64,000 bases of DNA from Sulfurimonas sp. SAG-AH-194-L11 (GCF_029215995.1 NZ_JAEMVB010000001.1:62001-126000), one strand, 5' to 3'. Numbered from the stretch's first letter, positions 8,377 to 17,713 are shown. Notes: generated from the letters alone by a model not told the origin. Translations and numbers: made by a program.

Positions 8377-9098
8377 ACTAATCCTACTAGAGTTACATTG
8401 AGAAGGATAAGTTCTATCACCTCTATACCAAAACCGTACATATCACCGCTAAAGCCCCCATAGCGTTTGATAAAAAAGTGCTTTATAACAAACGTTAGAA
8501 GAGCTGTTACTAAGAGAAGTACCCATGCATGAAAATACCACACCACAGCTAGAGTATAAAAAAGTGCGATAAAGAGTTGCCACCCTTTTAGCTCCTCTTT
8601 TGCTAAACTACCCATCCCTGACTTACTTATATAGGGGTAGGTATATATCATAAACACAACTGCTAAACGCGGTAACATTAAGATAAGAGGAAGAAGATAC
8701 ACTAGCTCAAATGCGGCTAAAGAGGAGGCTTTGAGTATAAAAAACACTCCGCCAAATATCATCCCCATTCCACCATTATGAGGATCTTTCATCACTTCTA
8801 ATGCTCTACTTTTATCTACAAACAGTCCATCTATAGTATCGCAGTAACCATCAAGATGCAGTCCTCCACTCAATAGTACCCACAGAGCAAAAAGTATAAC
8901 CCCTAAGTGAAAAGAGGGGATATATAGCGTTAAAACTAAAGAGATAAGAAAGAGAAGAGCCCCGAGTAAAAAACCAACAAGAGGATAAAACATTACACTA
9001 TAACCATTGATGCCCTTATAAAACTCATGAACTCTAAAAAATGGTAAGATTGTGAGCATAGAAACAGCGAGGGCGAAGCCTTTGAGTATATGTGTCAT
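8373..9098 (-). CDS. cobS: Adenosylcobinamide-GDP ribazoletransferase
   Basis: A 241-residue polytopic membrane enzyme that joins adenosylcobinamide-GDP and alpha-ribazole to make the nucleotide loop of B12. The family signature 'GGLHLDGYCDTIDGLF' is present, followed by 'ALEVMKDPHNGGMGMIFGG' (D-x-x-x-G); the metal-binding Asp residues are intact. The C-terminal 'RYGGFSGDMYGFGIEVIEL' is also typical. It overlaps cobU and cobC by 4 nt each, so the three are a translationally coupled operon. Confidence 0.95.
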   Translation of the reverse strand: MTHILKGFALAVSMLTILPFFRVHEFYKGINGYSVMFYPLVGFLLGALLFLISLVLTLYIPSFHLGVILFALWVLLSGGLHLDGYCDTIDGLFVDKSRALEVMKDPHNGGMGMIFGGVFFILKASSLAAFELVYLLPLILMLPRLAVVFMIYTYPYISKSGMGSLAKEELKGWQLFIALFYTLAVVWYFHAWVLLLVTALLTFVIKHFFIKRYGGFSGDMYGFGIEVIELILLNVTLVGLV

Positions 9099-9589
9099 TT
9101 TATTTTACTACTGATGCCAGCTACTACATGATAGACATTGTCACATTCACCTGCTATAAGTTGAGAAATTTTTCCATTTATATTTACGAACTCTCGTACT
9201 AATCTATTTTCAGAGACTACACTTGTGCCTACATCATTTAAAACAAACACAATATCTTGTTTGAGTGTTAGTAAACTTTTTATCTCTGCATGCATCTGCT
9301 CATAACTTTTTTTATGATATAACATGTTGTTTATCCACATAGATATGCACTCAACTAGTACGGGCCTGTTTTTTGATTTTAAAACCTCATAAAGAGCTAA
9401 GGGCTCTTCAATTGTGATAAAATTATCACCTCTTGCATTTTGATGATGACGTACTTTTTCTCTCATCTCATCATCAAAAAATTCTGTTGTTGCTAGGTAT
9501 ATTGGTTTTTCATCTGTATCTGTAAGTATAAACTTTTCAGCATTAAAAGATTTACCACTTTTGATGCCACCTATAAATAATGTTTTCAT
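9095..9589 (-). CDS. cobU: Adenosylcobinamide kinase/guanylyltransferase
   Basis: A bifunctional enzyme of 164 residues that phosphorylates adenosylcobinamide and then attaches GMP. The P-loop 'GGIKSGKSFNAE' at the N-terminus, 'HHQNARGDNFITIEEP' (guanylyl-accepting His region), 'ECISMWINNML' and 'VLNDVGTSVVSENRLVREF' are all family blocks. I start it at ATG 9589 rather than the in-frame TTG at 9595, because the TATAAT at 9601-9596 puts +1 exactly on that ATG. It is first in the cobU-cobS-cobC operon. I see no cobalamin riboswitch, and the leaderless start leaves no room for one. Confidence 0.9.
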   Translation of the reverse strand: MKTLFIGGIKSGKSFNAEKFILTDTDEKPIYLATTEFFDDEMREKVRHHQNARGDNFITIEEPLALYEVLKSKNRPVLVECISMWINNMLYHKKSYEQMHAEIKSLLTLKQDIVFVLNDVGTSVVSENRLVREFVNINGKISQLIAGECDNVYHVVAGISSKIK

Positions 9590-9595
9590 ACACAA

Positions 9596-9601
9596 ATTAT
9601 A
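9596..9601 (-). promoter_or_regulatory. Extended -10 (TGCTATAAT), 6 nt before the cobU ATG
   Basis: The minus strand reads TTGCTATAAT-TTGTGT-ATG. The extended TGn motif supports a real promoter, and the predicted +1 is the start codon itself, so the cob operon mRNA appears leaderless. Confidence 0.6.
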
Positions 9602-9620
9602 GCAACTATCCTCTAATTTT

Positions 9621-9629
9621 TGCTATTAT
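9621..9629 (+). promoter_or_regulatory. Extended -10 (TGCTATTAT) for the DUF1538 gene
   Basis: TTTTTGCTATTAT on the plus strand is followed by an AAAGGGC Shine-Dalgarno and the ATG at 9657. It is divergent from the cobU promoter 20 nt away. Confidence 0.6.
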
Positions 9630-9656
9630 TACACTATAAATTATAAAGGGCATTAC

Positions 9657-11594
9657 ATGTTAAGCATCTCCTCGTTTTTACAACTTTTAAAAGAGTCCTT
9701 TCGTGATCTCTTGCCTATCATCCTTGTTATCATGTTTTTTCAACTTGCCATCATTCAAACAGTTCCCGACAACTGGTTAACTACTGCCATTGGTCTCGCT
9801 ATAGTTGGTGTTGGTTTAGCTGTTTTTCTTCTTGGTCTTGAAGTAGGAATATTTCCTGTAGGAGAGGGTCTCGCATCAGATTTTGCTAAAAAAGGCTCCA
9901 CAAAATGGATAGTCATTTTTGCTTTTATGATTGGGTTTGGAACAACAGTCGCAGAACCTGCCCTCATCGTAATCGCACAAAAAGCAGCTAGTATTAGTGC
10001 TGGGCGCATAGATGCCACTACCCTTAGAATGGTTGTGGCGTTTAGTGTTGGTTTTGCCATCGTACTTGGTGTGTGGCGTATTATCAAAGGTCACCCTATC
10101 CACTACTATATCATCAGTGGTTATGTGATGGTTGTAGCAGCCACAATTTTTGCTCCAAAAGAGATAGTTGGTCTTGCATATGACCTCGGTGGTGTAACTA
10201 CTTCAACAGTTACAGTACCTCTCGTCGCCGCTCTTGGTATCGGTCTCGCTTCAAATATAAAGGGGAGAAATCCTGTTTTAGATGGCTTTGGTCTTATCGC
10301 CTTTGCTTCACTTACACCTATGATATTTGTACAATTTTACGGTATATTTGTTTACGAATATGTAGATGCTGTTACAACTTCTGTCACTCAAATAGCTCCT
10401 GTAGTTCAAGAGTTAGCTACAGCACCTGCAGAGTTTGACTTTAAGATACTCGACATTTTAAAAGGTCTTGTTAGTGTTGTAATTGACGTAGTACCAATAC
10501 TTGGTGTTATCCTTTTCTTTCAGTATATCATCCTTAAAAAACCAATCGATAACTTAAAAAATGTCATCATCGGTTTTGGTCTAGTTATACTTGGTCTTGA
10601 TGCTTTTATCGTTGGTTTAGAAATGGGTCTTTTCTCTGTTGGTGAGACTATGGCTTACGAGCTCACTCAGTATGATAATAATGTCATTATCTACTCTTTT
10701 GGTTTTCTTATAGGTTTCTCCACTACCATGGCAGAGCCTTCACTCACGGCTATTGCTAGAAAGGCTAAAGAGATAAGTGATGGAAAGATAAACGACTTTG
10801 TGCTGCGTCTTTTTGTTGCACTTGGAGTTGCTATTGGTATCTCCTTGGGTGCATACCGTATTGTTGTTGGGGGTGAGATTGTTTACTATATCATGGCTGG
10901 ATATATGTTTGTAATCGCTCTTACATTTTTAGCACCAAAGTATATTATTCCTATCGCATATGATAGTGGAGGTGTGACAACTTCTACAGTTACTGTTCCT
11001 CTAGTTGCAGCACTTGGTCTTGGTCTTGCTACAAATATAGAAGGTCGTGACCCACTTATAGATGGTTTTGGTCTTATCGCGTTTGCTTCACTTTTTCCTA
11101 TGATTACAGTTATGCTTTACGGTATCATCACTGAAAAGATAGGTGTCAAGGGTGAACATGAAAAAGAGCAACTCCATATGGATGAACTACGTCATGCACT
11201 TGAAGATGTACACAACATGAACCTCTCGACTATTAACATTCAAGGAACAGATAAACGCCACTCTTACGATATGCCTTTTTCTGCTGTACATGTCATCGTA
11301 CCTATTGAAAAAGAGGAGCAAGCTATTCTTGCTGCTCGCAATGCTGGAGCTCGTGGTGTTACTATAACAAAAGCAAGAGGGATGGGTCTAGAAAAGATAG
11401 ACAACTTCTTTAACCGTCTCCATGAGGGAGAGTCTGACTCCAACCTTATGTTTATCACACAAAGTAAAAGGGTTGATGCTATCATAAAAGCTGTTGTAGA
11501 CGAACTAGACTTAACAGGAACTGGACGTGGAGTAGCATACTCTCATCCGATTTCGCATCTTAAAGGTCTTACACTTAAACTAGATGACATATAA
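9657..11594 (+). CDS. Tandem DUF1538 membrane protein with C-terminal PII-like domain
   Basis: A 645-residue protein. Two homologous membrane halves (about residues 10-230 and 265-490) each end in the same block, [17 protein letters not shown], followed by '[13 protein letters not shown]', an internal duplication visible by eye. The family is thought to be transporter-like, with unknown substrate. Residues 530-640 form a soluble domain with '[20 protein letters not shown]' and '[11 protein letters not shown]', which resembles PII/GlnB-like regulators. The fusion suggests transport gated by a nucleotide or small-molecule signal on the cytoplasmic side. The diguanylate cyclase gene follows after 15 nt. 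Confidence 0.85.
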   Translation: MLSISSFLQLLKESFRDLLPIILVIMFFQLAIIQTVPDNWLTTAIGLAIVGVGLAVFLLGLEVGIFPVGEGLASDFAKKGSTKWIVIFAFMIGFGTTVAEPALIVIAQKAASISAGRIDATTLRMVVAFSVGFAIVLGVWRIIKGHPIHYYIISGYVMVVAATIFAPKEIVGLAYDLGGVTTSTVTVPLVAALGIGLASNIKGRNPVLDGFGLIAFASLTPMIFVQFYGIFVYEYVDAVTTSVTQIAPVVQELATAPAEFDFKILDILKGLVSVVIDVVPILGVILFFQYIILKKPIDNLKNVIIGFGLVILGLDAFIVGLEMGLFSVGETMAYELTQYDNNVIIYSFGFLIGFSTTMAEPSLTAIARKAKEISDGKINDFVLRLFVALGVAIGISLGAYRIVVGGEIVYYIMAGYMFVIALTFLAPKYIIPIAYDSGGVTTSTVTVPLVAALGLGLATNIEGRDPLIDGFGLIAFASLFPMITVMLYGIITEKIGVKGEHEKEQLHMDELRHALEDVHNMNLSTINIQGTDKRHSYDMPFSAVHVIVPIEKEEQAILAARNAGARGVTITKARGMGLEKIDNFFNRLHEGESDSNLMFITQSKRVDAIIKAVVDELDLTGTGRGVAYSHPISHLKGLTLKLDDI

Positions 11595-11609
11595 ATAAAA
11601 AGGTAGGCC

Positions 11610-12890
11610 ATGAGATATGACTTTTCAAATATTTTGCATAAAAAACACATTAGTACACATGAGTTTATGGTTACCTATACAAGTTGTATTGATATCAAAA
11701 CACAAGAGTGTCAAGCATCACAAAAATACTATAGTAATATTTTTACTATGCTTACTCAAACCTTTAAAGAAGAGGAACTTCTAGCACTTTTTGCAGAATT
11801 AGCAGAGTTTAAACTTGAAAAAGAGATACCATACATAGTACTCTCTAATGAAGTATATAATTTAGAAAACTTCATTATGGCTAATATTAGTTCAACAAAC
11901 TTTAGTACCGATGAAATCATTAATGCTATGCAACTTTTCAAACATATTAATAATAAAATTGCATATATTTATCTCACAAAGTACATAAATACTCTGATGA
12001 GTAAAAATAACATCCGCCGAAGCTCTTTATCTGACTTAGTCGAAAAAAACATTGTCAAGCATTATGAATCTCATCTTATTTGGCTCTCAAACCTTGCAAA
12101 GCATATACAAGATAATGATACTACAGATTTTCCAGAGCTAAACCATAATGCTTGTGCCTTTGGAATCTGGCTTCACAATGGTGCCAAAAAAATTATTCAA
12201 AACAATTCTAAATACAACTCTATCATTAATGTTCATAACAATCTACATATATTTGCACATAAGATTTATGATATTTTACAACAGGGAGACTACCATATAC
12301 TTATCACCTATTTAGAAAAGTGTGAACTTATGTCTTTAAGTATAGGAACCGAACTTGCCCTACTTGATCAAATACGTATGAATAAACAGATAAGCAAAGA
12401 TAGCCTAACTGGTTCACTCAACCGTAATGCACTCAAGTCTATTTTTGAGAGTCAGTATGAGCTATCCCTAGCTACAAATAACCATTTTGTTCTAGCTATG
12501 TGTGACCTAGACTACTTTAAAATAGTAAATGACAAGTATGGACATGTTGCAGGAGATAAAATGCTCAAACTTTTTGTGCAAACTCTTAAAAAAGATCTAC
12601 GTAACTCAGATATTATTATTCGCTATGGAGGTGAGGAGTTTATTATTATTTTACCAACACTCAGTAGAGAAAAAGGGTATCAGGTTTTAGATAAAGTAAG
12701 AGAAAGATTTTCACAAGTTACCCTTGAGCATGAAGAACATATAATTTCTGCCACCGTCAGTATTGGTATGGTTACAGTCAAACCAAAAGAATCATTTAAA
12801 AATAGTTTTTTAGATGAGTATGTAATGATTGCAGATAAGAACCTCTATATGGCTAAGGCAGCAGGACGAAATTGTGTCCATGCCTACTAA
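11610..12890 (+). CDS. Diguanylate cyclase with CZB-like zinc-binding sensor domain
   Basis: 426 residues. The C-terminal GGDEF domain has 'DLDYFKIVNDKYGH' and the active-site GGEEF at residues 340-344. An intact RxxD inhibitory site (R331-D334) lies five residues before it, so it should make c-di-GMP with product feedback. Residues 150-222 match a CZB (chemoreceptor zinc-binding) domain: H155, the C182-A-F-G-I-W motif, H209 and H217 supply the 3-His/1-Cys zinc set. Residues 1-145 are helical and unassigned. There are no membrane segments. AAAAGGTAGG precedes the ATG. It probably shares a transcript with the DUF1538 gene. Confidence 0.9.
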   Translation: MRYDFSNILHKKHISTHEFMVTYTSCIDIKTQECQASQKYYSNIFTMLTQTFKEEELLALFAELAEFKLEKEIPYIVLSNEVYNLENFIMANISSTNFSTDEIINAMQLFKHINNKIAYIYLTKYINTLMSKNNIRRSSLSDLVEKNIVKHYESHLIWLSNLAKHIQDNDTTDFPELNHNACAFGIWLHNGAKKIIQNNSKYNSIINVHNNLHIFAHKIYDILQQGDYHILITYLEKCELMSLSIGTELALLDQIRMNKQISKDSLTGSLNRNALKSIFESQYELSLATNNHFVLAMCDLDYFKIVNDKYGHVAGDKMLKLFVQTLKKDLRNSDIIIRYGGEEFIIILPTLSREKGYQVLDKVRERFSQVTLEHEEHIISATVSIGMVTVKPKESFKNSFLDEYVMIADKNLYMAKAAGRNCVHAY

Positions 12891-13531
12891 GACAATAAAT
12901 CCTCATAATCATATTTGGTAAAATCTAGATATATTTTACCATTTATTTTAGTGATTCTTTCATCTTTTTTAGCTCTTGCATTAAAAACTTTTTTTACTTT
13001 CTTTCTCTTTTTTTCAGAATAATTTTGAGATTTTAAGTAGCTCTTTAAAGAGATGATTTTACCTACTTGAGGAAGCTCTTTTGTTTGCATTTTTACTTCA
13101 ACAGCTTCACTCTCTATAATTTCAGATGGTTTTTCTTGTAACATAAACTGAGAAGAGAGTGTACTTAAAATATTTTTAAGTTGTTCATCTTTTTCTTTAT
13201 AAATTGCCTCTATTTTCTCTCTCTCATTTATAAGCATCAACTCTTTTTGGTCTCGAAGTGCTCTTGTTTCACCTTCAAGTTTATCAATTTTCCATTGAAG
13301 TTTTTCATTTTGTTCTTGTAAAAGTTTATAGTAGCGTTCATCATTTGTAGCTGCTGGTATTACTTGAGTCTGTTTTTTAGTCGTTTTACTTATTTTATCT
13401 GGATTAAAGAGTACCATTTTGACACCCTCCTCAAGCACAGCTTCTAAAGAACCACGGCGAACACGGTTATGTATAGCCTCTTTTGAAACTCCAAAATACT
13501 CAGCAGCCTCTGCTACACTTAACTTTTTCAT
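12887..13531 (-). CDS. Helix-turn-helix DNA-binding protein with coiled coil
   Basis: 214 residues. The N-terminal 'MKKLSVAEAAEYFGVSKEAIHNRVRRGSL' is a MerR/excisionase-type helix-turn-helix. A long Glu/Lys-rich coiled coil follows at about residues 70-125. The C-terminal basic part 'KSYLKSQNYSEKKRKKVKKVFNARAKKDERI' resembles a second small DNA-binding or wing-like segment. The target is unknown. An AAGGATTT Shine-Dalgarno precedes the ATG. The gene ends 4 nt inside the convergent cyclase gene and starts 13 nt after the yajQ stop, so the two may be co-transcribed. Confidence 0.75.
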   Translation of the reverse strand: MKKLSVAEAAEYFGVSKEAIHNRVRRGSLEAVLEEGVKMVLFNPDKISKTTKKQTQVIPAATNDERYYKLLQEQNEKLQWKIDKLEGETRALRDQKELMLINEREKIEAIYKEKDEQLKNILSTLSSQFMLQEKPSEIIESEAVEVKMQTKELPQVGKIISLKSYLKSQNYSEKKRKKVKKVFNARAKKDERITKINGKIYLDFTKYDYEDLLS

Positions 13532-13544
13532 CGTAAATCCTTTT

Positions 13545-14042
13545 TTATCTCATATTTTCAAAGACTAAAGGTGCTTCCCACTCGCCATCTTTAACCATAG
13601 TTATAACTTTTTGTAAGTCATCGAGTTTCGCTCCCTTGATACGGATAGAATCACCCTCTATATTTGCAGTCACTTTTAACTTCATCTTTTTAATATCAGC
13701 ACAGATTTTTTTAGCCTCTTTAGACTCGATGTAATCCACAACCTTAAAAGTCATTTTTCTGTTACCGCCACTAGAGTCCTCAACTTTTAACTCATCTAAA
13801 ACTTTTGAAGAGAGACCCTGTTTTAGAAACTTCGCAATTACAATATCTTTTAGTGCATCAAGCTTATTATCTGATGAAGCGATTAAAACTAGTGTTTTTG
13901 CTTTTTCATTGTAAGTTACTTCATAAGTAGTACCCTTAAAGTCGTAACGGTTTGAAACTTCTCTGTCTACTAAATTTATCGCATTTTTAAAGTTTTGCAT
14001 ATCTATCTTTGCTGTTATATCAAATGAGTGTTCTTTTGCCAT
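13545..14042 (-). CDS. YajQ family nucleotide-binding protein
   Basis: 165 residues, the full length for YajQ. It begins 'HSFDITAKIDMQNFKNAINLVDREVSNRYDFKG', the family's invariant N-terminus, and ends 'PLVFENMR'. YajQ proteins have two ferredoxin-like RNP folds; some members bind c-di-GMP and act as transcription co-regulators, but binding cannot be judged here. Several c-di-GMP genes lie in this window. A TATAAT followed by an AGGGAAA Shine-Dalgarno sits upstream. Confidence 0.92.
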   Translation of the reverse strand: MAKEHSFDITAKIDMQNFKNAINLVDREVSNRYDFKGTTYEVTYNEKAKTLVLIASSDNKLDALKDIVIAKFLKQGLSSKVLDELKVEDSSGGNRKMTFKVVDYIESKEAKKICADIKKMKLKVTANIEGDSIRIKGAKLDDLQKVITMVKDGEWEAPLVFENMR

Positions 14043-14113
14043 TTTTATTTTCCCTATTATTCTTTTAGTTATTATAACATATCTTGTTTGTTAGTCCGTT
14101 TGTGTTCCTGCCA

Positions 14114-14818
14114 TTAAAAACTAGGACTTCCATCAAATCCAAAGCCACCATCAAAGGAGTCAAAACTAGGATCTATAAAACCATTTTGTACTGACTTCAT
14201 ACGAAGCATCTCTATATCACTCTTACTTGAAATGTTTTGAGGACATACAACTGTGCAGTTGTTACAAAGTGTACAGTCCCAAACACCATTAGTCTGAATG
14301 TCCGTTACTTTTTGCAATGTATTGTCCTCGCGTTTATCGCTTACATATTTCCAAATACGAGTCAGTGCAAAAGGTCCTAAAAACTCTTCATTCAGAGAAT
14401 AAACTGGACAAGCACTATAACAAGAACCACAAAGTATACAGTCACTTTGCAGTTCGTTTATTTTGGCATCACTTTCATCAAGATTGATTCCTGATGAGAT
14501 TTTTGAGAGCCATGCTTTTGCCTTTTGGTTAAAACTATAAGCCTTATCCATATCCACAACTAAATCACGAATCACTTCTACATTTTTAAGCGGTTCAATA
14601 CTATCTCCATCTTCTACTTTGTATGAGCAGGCTAATACTTCTAGCTCATTTACTCGCATTGAACAAGAGCCACAGACACTGCTTCTACATCCACTGCTAA
14701 AGGCTAGTGTATTATCTTTGTTATGTTTGATGTCACTCAAAATTTCTAAAAGTGTCGCCCCTTCTAAAGTAGTCTCATACTCTACAAAACCCTCATCTTT
14801 TTTTATACTTATTTTCAT
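14114..14818 (-). CDS. sdhB: Succinate dehydrogenase/fumarate reductase iron-sulfur subunit
   Basis: 234 residues. The plant-type [2Fe-2S] ligands are C44, C49, C52 and C64 ('GCRSSVCGSC'). The first ferredoxin motif is C127-C130-C133-C137P. The second is C182-C185-C188-C192P ('CTLCNNCTVVC'), which has four cysteines and so points to a second [4Fe-4S] rather than the [3Fe-4S] cluster of classical SdhB. That is the pattern of the E-type/methylmenaquinol-type enzymes. It passes electrons between SdhA and a membrane partner. No SdhC/D or SdhE gene follows; yajQ is next, 71 nt downstream. It starts 13 nt after the sdhA stop. Confidence 0.88.
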   Translation of the reverse strand: MKISIKKDEGFVEYETTLEGATLLEILSDIKHNKDNTLAFSSGCRSSVCGSCSMRVNELEVLACSYKVEDGDSIEPLKNVEVIRDLVVDMDKAYSFNQKAKAWLSKISSGINLDESDAKINELQSDCILCGSCYSACPVYSLNEEFLGPFALTRIWKYVSDKREDNTLQKVTDIQTNGVWDCTLCNNCTVVCPQNISSKSDIEMLRMKSVQNGFIDPSFDSFDGGFGFDGSPSF

Positions 14819-14831
14819 TTTTTTTCCACCA

Positions 14832-16349
14832 CTACACTATATAGTGAGCACCACAGCTCACTTCGCGCTCAATTGCACTCTTTACTACAACTTCACAAAC
14901 ATCTAAGGAGTTTATAAACTCTATAAACTCAACAAGGTTAGTGTTATACTTTTTAGAAGTGTCACTCACACCAAACATAGAGATATTTTTTTTGATTGCT
15001 TGAACTTCATCTAATGTCTCTATGAGTTCTTCTTTTGTTCTCACTATTCCCACATTTTTATAAAACAGATTACCAAGATACTCACGTTTAGCATAAAAAT
15101 CATCTCTATTTTCATACTCTTTTATCGTATCTATAATGGATGTTTCATCTGATTTTATAGTAGCAGTTCTACTGTTTTCTTTTGCATAAAGAGCGGCGTT
15201 TACACCAGCTTGTTTGCCAAAAACAACTATCTCTAAAAGTGAGTTTCCACCTAAACGGTTTGCACCGTGAACTCTGTGGTTAGCACACTCTCCACAAGCA
15301 AAAAGTCCTTTAAGCGAAGTAGCCGACTCGCTATCTACTTTTATACCACCCATAGTATAGTGTGCAACTGGACGGATAGGCATTAGTTCATGCACAGGGT
15401 CTACATTTTCATACAGTTTTGCTAACTTTCGCTCTTGAGGAAGCCCCTCATCTATAAGTTTTTCACCTAAGTGTCTTATGTCTAAAAAGACACTTTCTCC
15501 TTTTTTTATCTCAGCATCTATAGCTCGACTAAGAACATCCCGAGGTGCTAACTCTTTAGTAAAACGCTCACCCTTAGAGTTTACAACATAGCCACCCTCT
15601 CCGCGTGCTGATTCACTTATAAGTATGCTAGAGTTTTTAAGACCCGTTGGATGAAACTGCACAAATTCCATGTCGATTAACTCTGCTCCTGCTCTCATTG
15701 CAGTAGCGATGCCATCACCCGTTGATGCAGTTGAGTTTGTAGAGTTTTTATCATAAATCCGACTATAACCACCACTTGCAAGTATTACTGCATTTGCTTC
15801 GTAATTTTCAACTTCACCACTTCGTATATCTAAAACTTTTGCCCCATAAACAACATCTTCTTCATCTTTTAAAATCTCTAACAAATACTTCTCATTTTGT
15901 ATCTCGATGTCAGCTCTCAAACATCTATCATAAATAGTATGAAGGATTTTAAGCCCTGTATAGTCTTGTGCATAACAGGCCCTAGAAGCACTCGCTCCAC
16001 CCAAAGCACGTTGGGCAACTTTAGCATCACTTGTTCTCGAAAAACAAACGCCAATGCTATCTAACCACTCTATAACCTTTGGAGCCTCACTACACATATA
16101 TTCTATAGCCTTAGGGTCAGCTTCTCCATGTGCTGACTTTAGAGTGTTTGCGATATGATCTTCTACACTATCCTCTCCTGCATTTCCAAGAGCTGCATTG
16201 ATTCCCCCTTGTGCCATACAAGTTTGAGAACGAGTTGGGTACTCTTTTGTAATTACGATTACATCTGCTCCACTCATTTTGGCATTGAGTGCAGCAGTTA
16301 GTCCTGCTCCCCCTGCTCCGATTATTAAGACATCACATTTAGTATTCAT
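14832..16349 (-). CDS. sdhA: Succinate dehydrogenase/fumarate reductase flavoprotein subunit
   Basis: 505 residues from the ATG at 16349. I prefer this start to the upstream in-frame one at 16388, because it is followed at once by the FAD-binding 'DVLIIGAGGAGLTAAL' and is preceded by GGAAAAAA; the longer frame would run into the upstream gene. 'RGEGGYVVNSKGERF', 'HPTG', 'HYTMGGIKVD' and 'HRVHGANRLGGNSLLE' are the substrate and FAD blocks. 'QTCMAQGGINAAL' carries the segment where the flavin-linking His usually lies, with no obvious His at that place. No Tat signal is present, so it is cytoplasmic. It oxidises succinate or reduces fumarate. Confidence 0.9.
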   Translation of the reverse strand: MNTKCDVLIIGAGGAGLTAALNAKMSGADVIVITKEYPTRSQTCMAQGGINAALGNAGEDSVEDHIANTLKSAHGEADPKAIEYMCSEAPKVIEWLDSIGVCFSRTSDAKVAQRALGGASASRACYAQDYTGLKILHTIYDRCLRADIEIQNEKYLLEILKDEEDVVYGAKVLDIRSGEVENYEANAVILASGGYSRIYDKNSTNSTASTGDGIATAMRAGAELIDMEFVQFHPTGLKNSSILISESARGEGGYVVNSKGERFTKELAPRDVLSRAIDAEIKKGESVFLDIRHLGEKLIDEGLPQERKLAKLYENVDPVHELMPIRPVAHYTMGGIKVDSESATSLKGLFACGECANHRVHGANRLGGNSLLEIVVFGKQAGVNAALYAKENSRTATIKSDETSIIDTIKEYENRDDFYAKREYLGNLFYKNVGIVRTKEELIETLDEVQAIKKNISMFGVSDTSKKYNTNLVEFIEFINSLDVCEVVVKSAIEREVSCGAHYIV

Positions 16350-16377
16350 ATTTTTTCCATTTTTATTATTGAGTAAA

Positions 16378-16782
16378 TTATAGCACAAGTGTTAAGATAT
16401 AGTATCTCAAAATCCGAAGTGAACCTGCGATAATAACAAACCAAACAAACTTCAACCTAACAAGACCTGCTACAAGTGTTAGTGGGTCACCGATAAGAGG
16501 TAGCCATGAGAGGAGTAGTGCAAAGTAGCCATACTTATGCCCTAACACATAAGTTCTCTTGCCTGTTTTAGATTTAAAAAGTTTAAATTTTGTTTTTTCA
16601 TATAAAAAATAACCTAGATAATAGTTAAGAATTATCGCTAAAATATTTCCACTTGAAGCACTTAACATGGCGTTTAAGAGAGGCATCTCATTTGTAACAG
16701 CTAGATAAAATGCAGCTTCAGAAGAAAAGGGGAGGATAGTTGCTGCGAGAAATGCAGAGAGAAAGAGAGCAAGTTCTGCCAT
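16378..16782 (-). CDS. YqaA family (DedA/VTT-type) membrane protein
   Basis: 134 residues with about four membrane helices and the re-entrant features of the small VTT/DedA group: 'SGNILAIILNYYLGYFLYEK' and 'LLLSWLPLIGDPLTLVAGLVRL'. YqaA-like proteins have no settled role; lipid or ion handling is proposed for the wider superfamily. The neighbours 2-hydroxyacid dehydrogenase (6 nt upstream) and sdhA give no clear functional hint. Confidence 0.8.
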   Translation of the reverse strand: MAELALFLSAFLAATILPFSSEAAFYLAVTNEMPLLNAMLSASSGNILAIILNYYLGYFLYEKTKFKLFKSKTGKRTYVLGHKYGYFALLLSWLPLIGDPLTLVAGLVRLKFVWFVIIAGSLRILRYYILTLVL

Positions 16783-16788
16783 AAGAGG

Positions 16789-17712
16789 CTAGAAACTCTC
16801 TTTGATATTTTGCACTACACCTGCTATAAGTTTATCTCTTGCTTCAACTGAAGTCCAAGCTATATGCGGTGTTATGTAGAGATTATCTCTATTTTTAACA
16901 CTAAGGAGTGGATGATTTTCTCGCATCGGTTCTTTAGTTAGGACATCTAAACCAAAAGAGATATTTTTCTCATCAATAATCTTTGCAACTGCATCTTCAT
17001 TGATGATACCCCCGCGTCCAAGGTTAAGAATCGTTGCTCCATCTTTACAAGTTAACAATTGTTCATAATCTAAAAGGTTGTTTGTTTTATCATTAAGAGG
17101 TGCATGAATAGTGATAATATCACAAGACTTTAACATCTCTTCAAGTGTTGTTCTTTGGAAGTCTTCTGTACGGTTTACACCACTAGTTGAGTAGTAAGAG
17201 ACATCCGCTCCAAAAGCTTTAGCGATATTTGCAACGCCACGACCAATATTTCCAAGACCTATGATACCCCACTTTTTACCCTTAACTTCAAAAAAAGGGT
17301 GTGAAACATCTGTAAAGATAGGACTTCGCGAATACGTTCCATCTTTAACAACTTCATCATAGTAACGAGAGTGTCCTAGAAGATAAAAAAGCATAGAAAA
17401 AGTATGTTGAATTACCGAGTCAGTTGAGTACCCTGCTACATTTTTTACTTCTATGTTTAACTCTTTTGCTGCTTCAAGGTCGACATTGTTCATCCCTGTT
17501 GCTGCTATACAGATGAGTTTGAGGTTTTTTGCACCAAGCATACACTCTTTAGTGATAACAACCTTGTTAGTAACTATAACCTCTGCGTTTGTTATTCTCT
17601 CCTGAGTCTCTTTAGGCGATGTAGTAGCAAATACCTCCACCTCTCCTAAAGTGTCAAATGCAGATAAATCAGTACCCTCAAAAGTGAGAGCATCAAGTAA
17701 AACTATTCTCAT
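16789..17712 (-). CDS. D-2-hydroxyacid dehydrogenase (glycerate/hydroxypyruvate reductase type)
   Basis: 307 residues of the NAD-dependent D-isomer family. The nucleotide-binding motif is 'WGIIGLGNIGRGVANIAKAFGADV', and the catalytic residues are seen in 'NLGRGGIINEDAV' (Arg), 'KEPM' (Glu) and 'ITPHIAWTSVEAR' (His). 'GMNNVDLEAAKELNIEV' and 'VAGYSTDSVIQH' are family blocks. It reduces a 2-keto acid; hydroxypyruvate is likely by resemblance, not proven. It lies directly after purT (1 nt between genes), so they share a transcript. Confidence 0.9.
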   Translation of the reverse strand: MRIVLLDALTFEGTDLSAFDTLGEVEVFATTSPKETQERITNAEVIVTNKVVITKECMLGAKNLKLICIAATGMNNVDLEAAKELNIEVKNVAGYSTDSVIQHTFSMLFYLLGHSRYYDEVVKDGTYSRSPIFTDVSHPFFEVKGKKWGIIGLGNIGRGVANIAKAFGADVSYYSTSGVNRTEDFQRTTLEEMLKSCDIITIHAPLNDKTNNLLDYEQLLTCKDGATILNLGRGGIINEDAVAKIIDEKNISFGLDVLTKEPMRENHPLLSVKNRDNLYITPHIAWTSVEARDKLIAGVVQNIKESF

Positions 17713-17713
17713 C

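Noticed and set aside
9596..9656. Cobalamin riboswitch upstream of cobU
   Set aside because: The space to the divergent gene is 67 nt with two promoters, and the cobU start is leaderless; no B12-box could be found.
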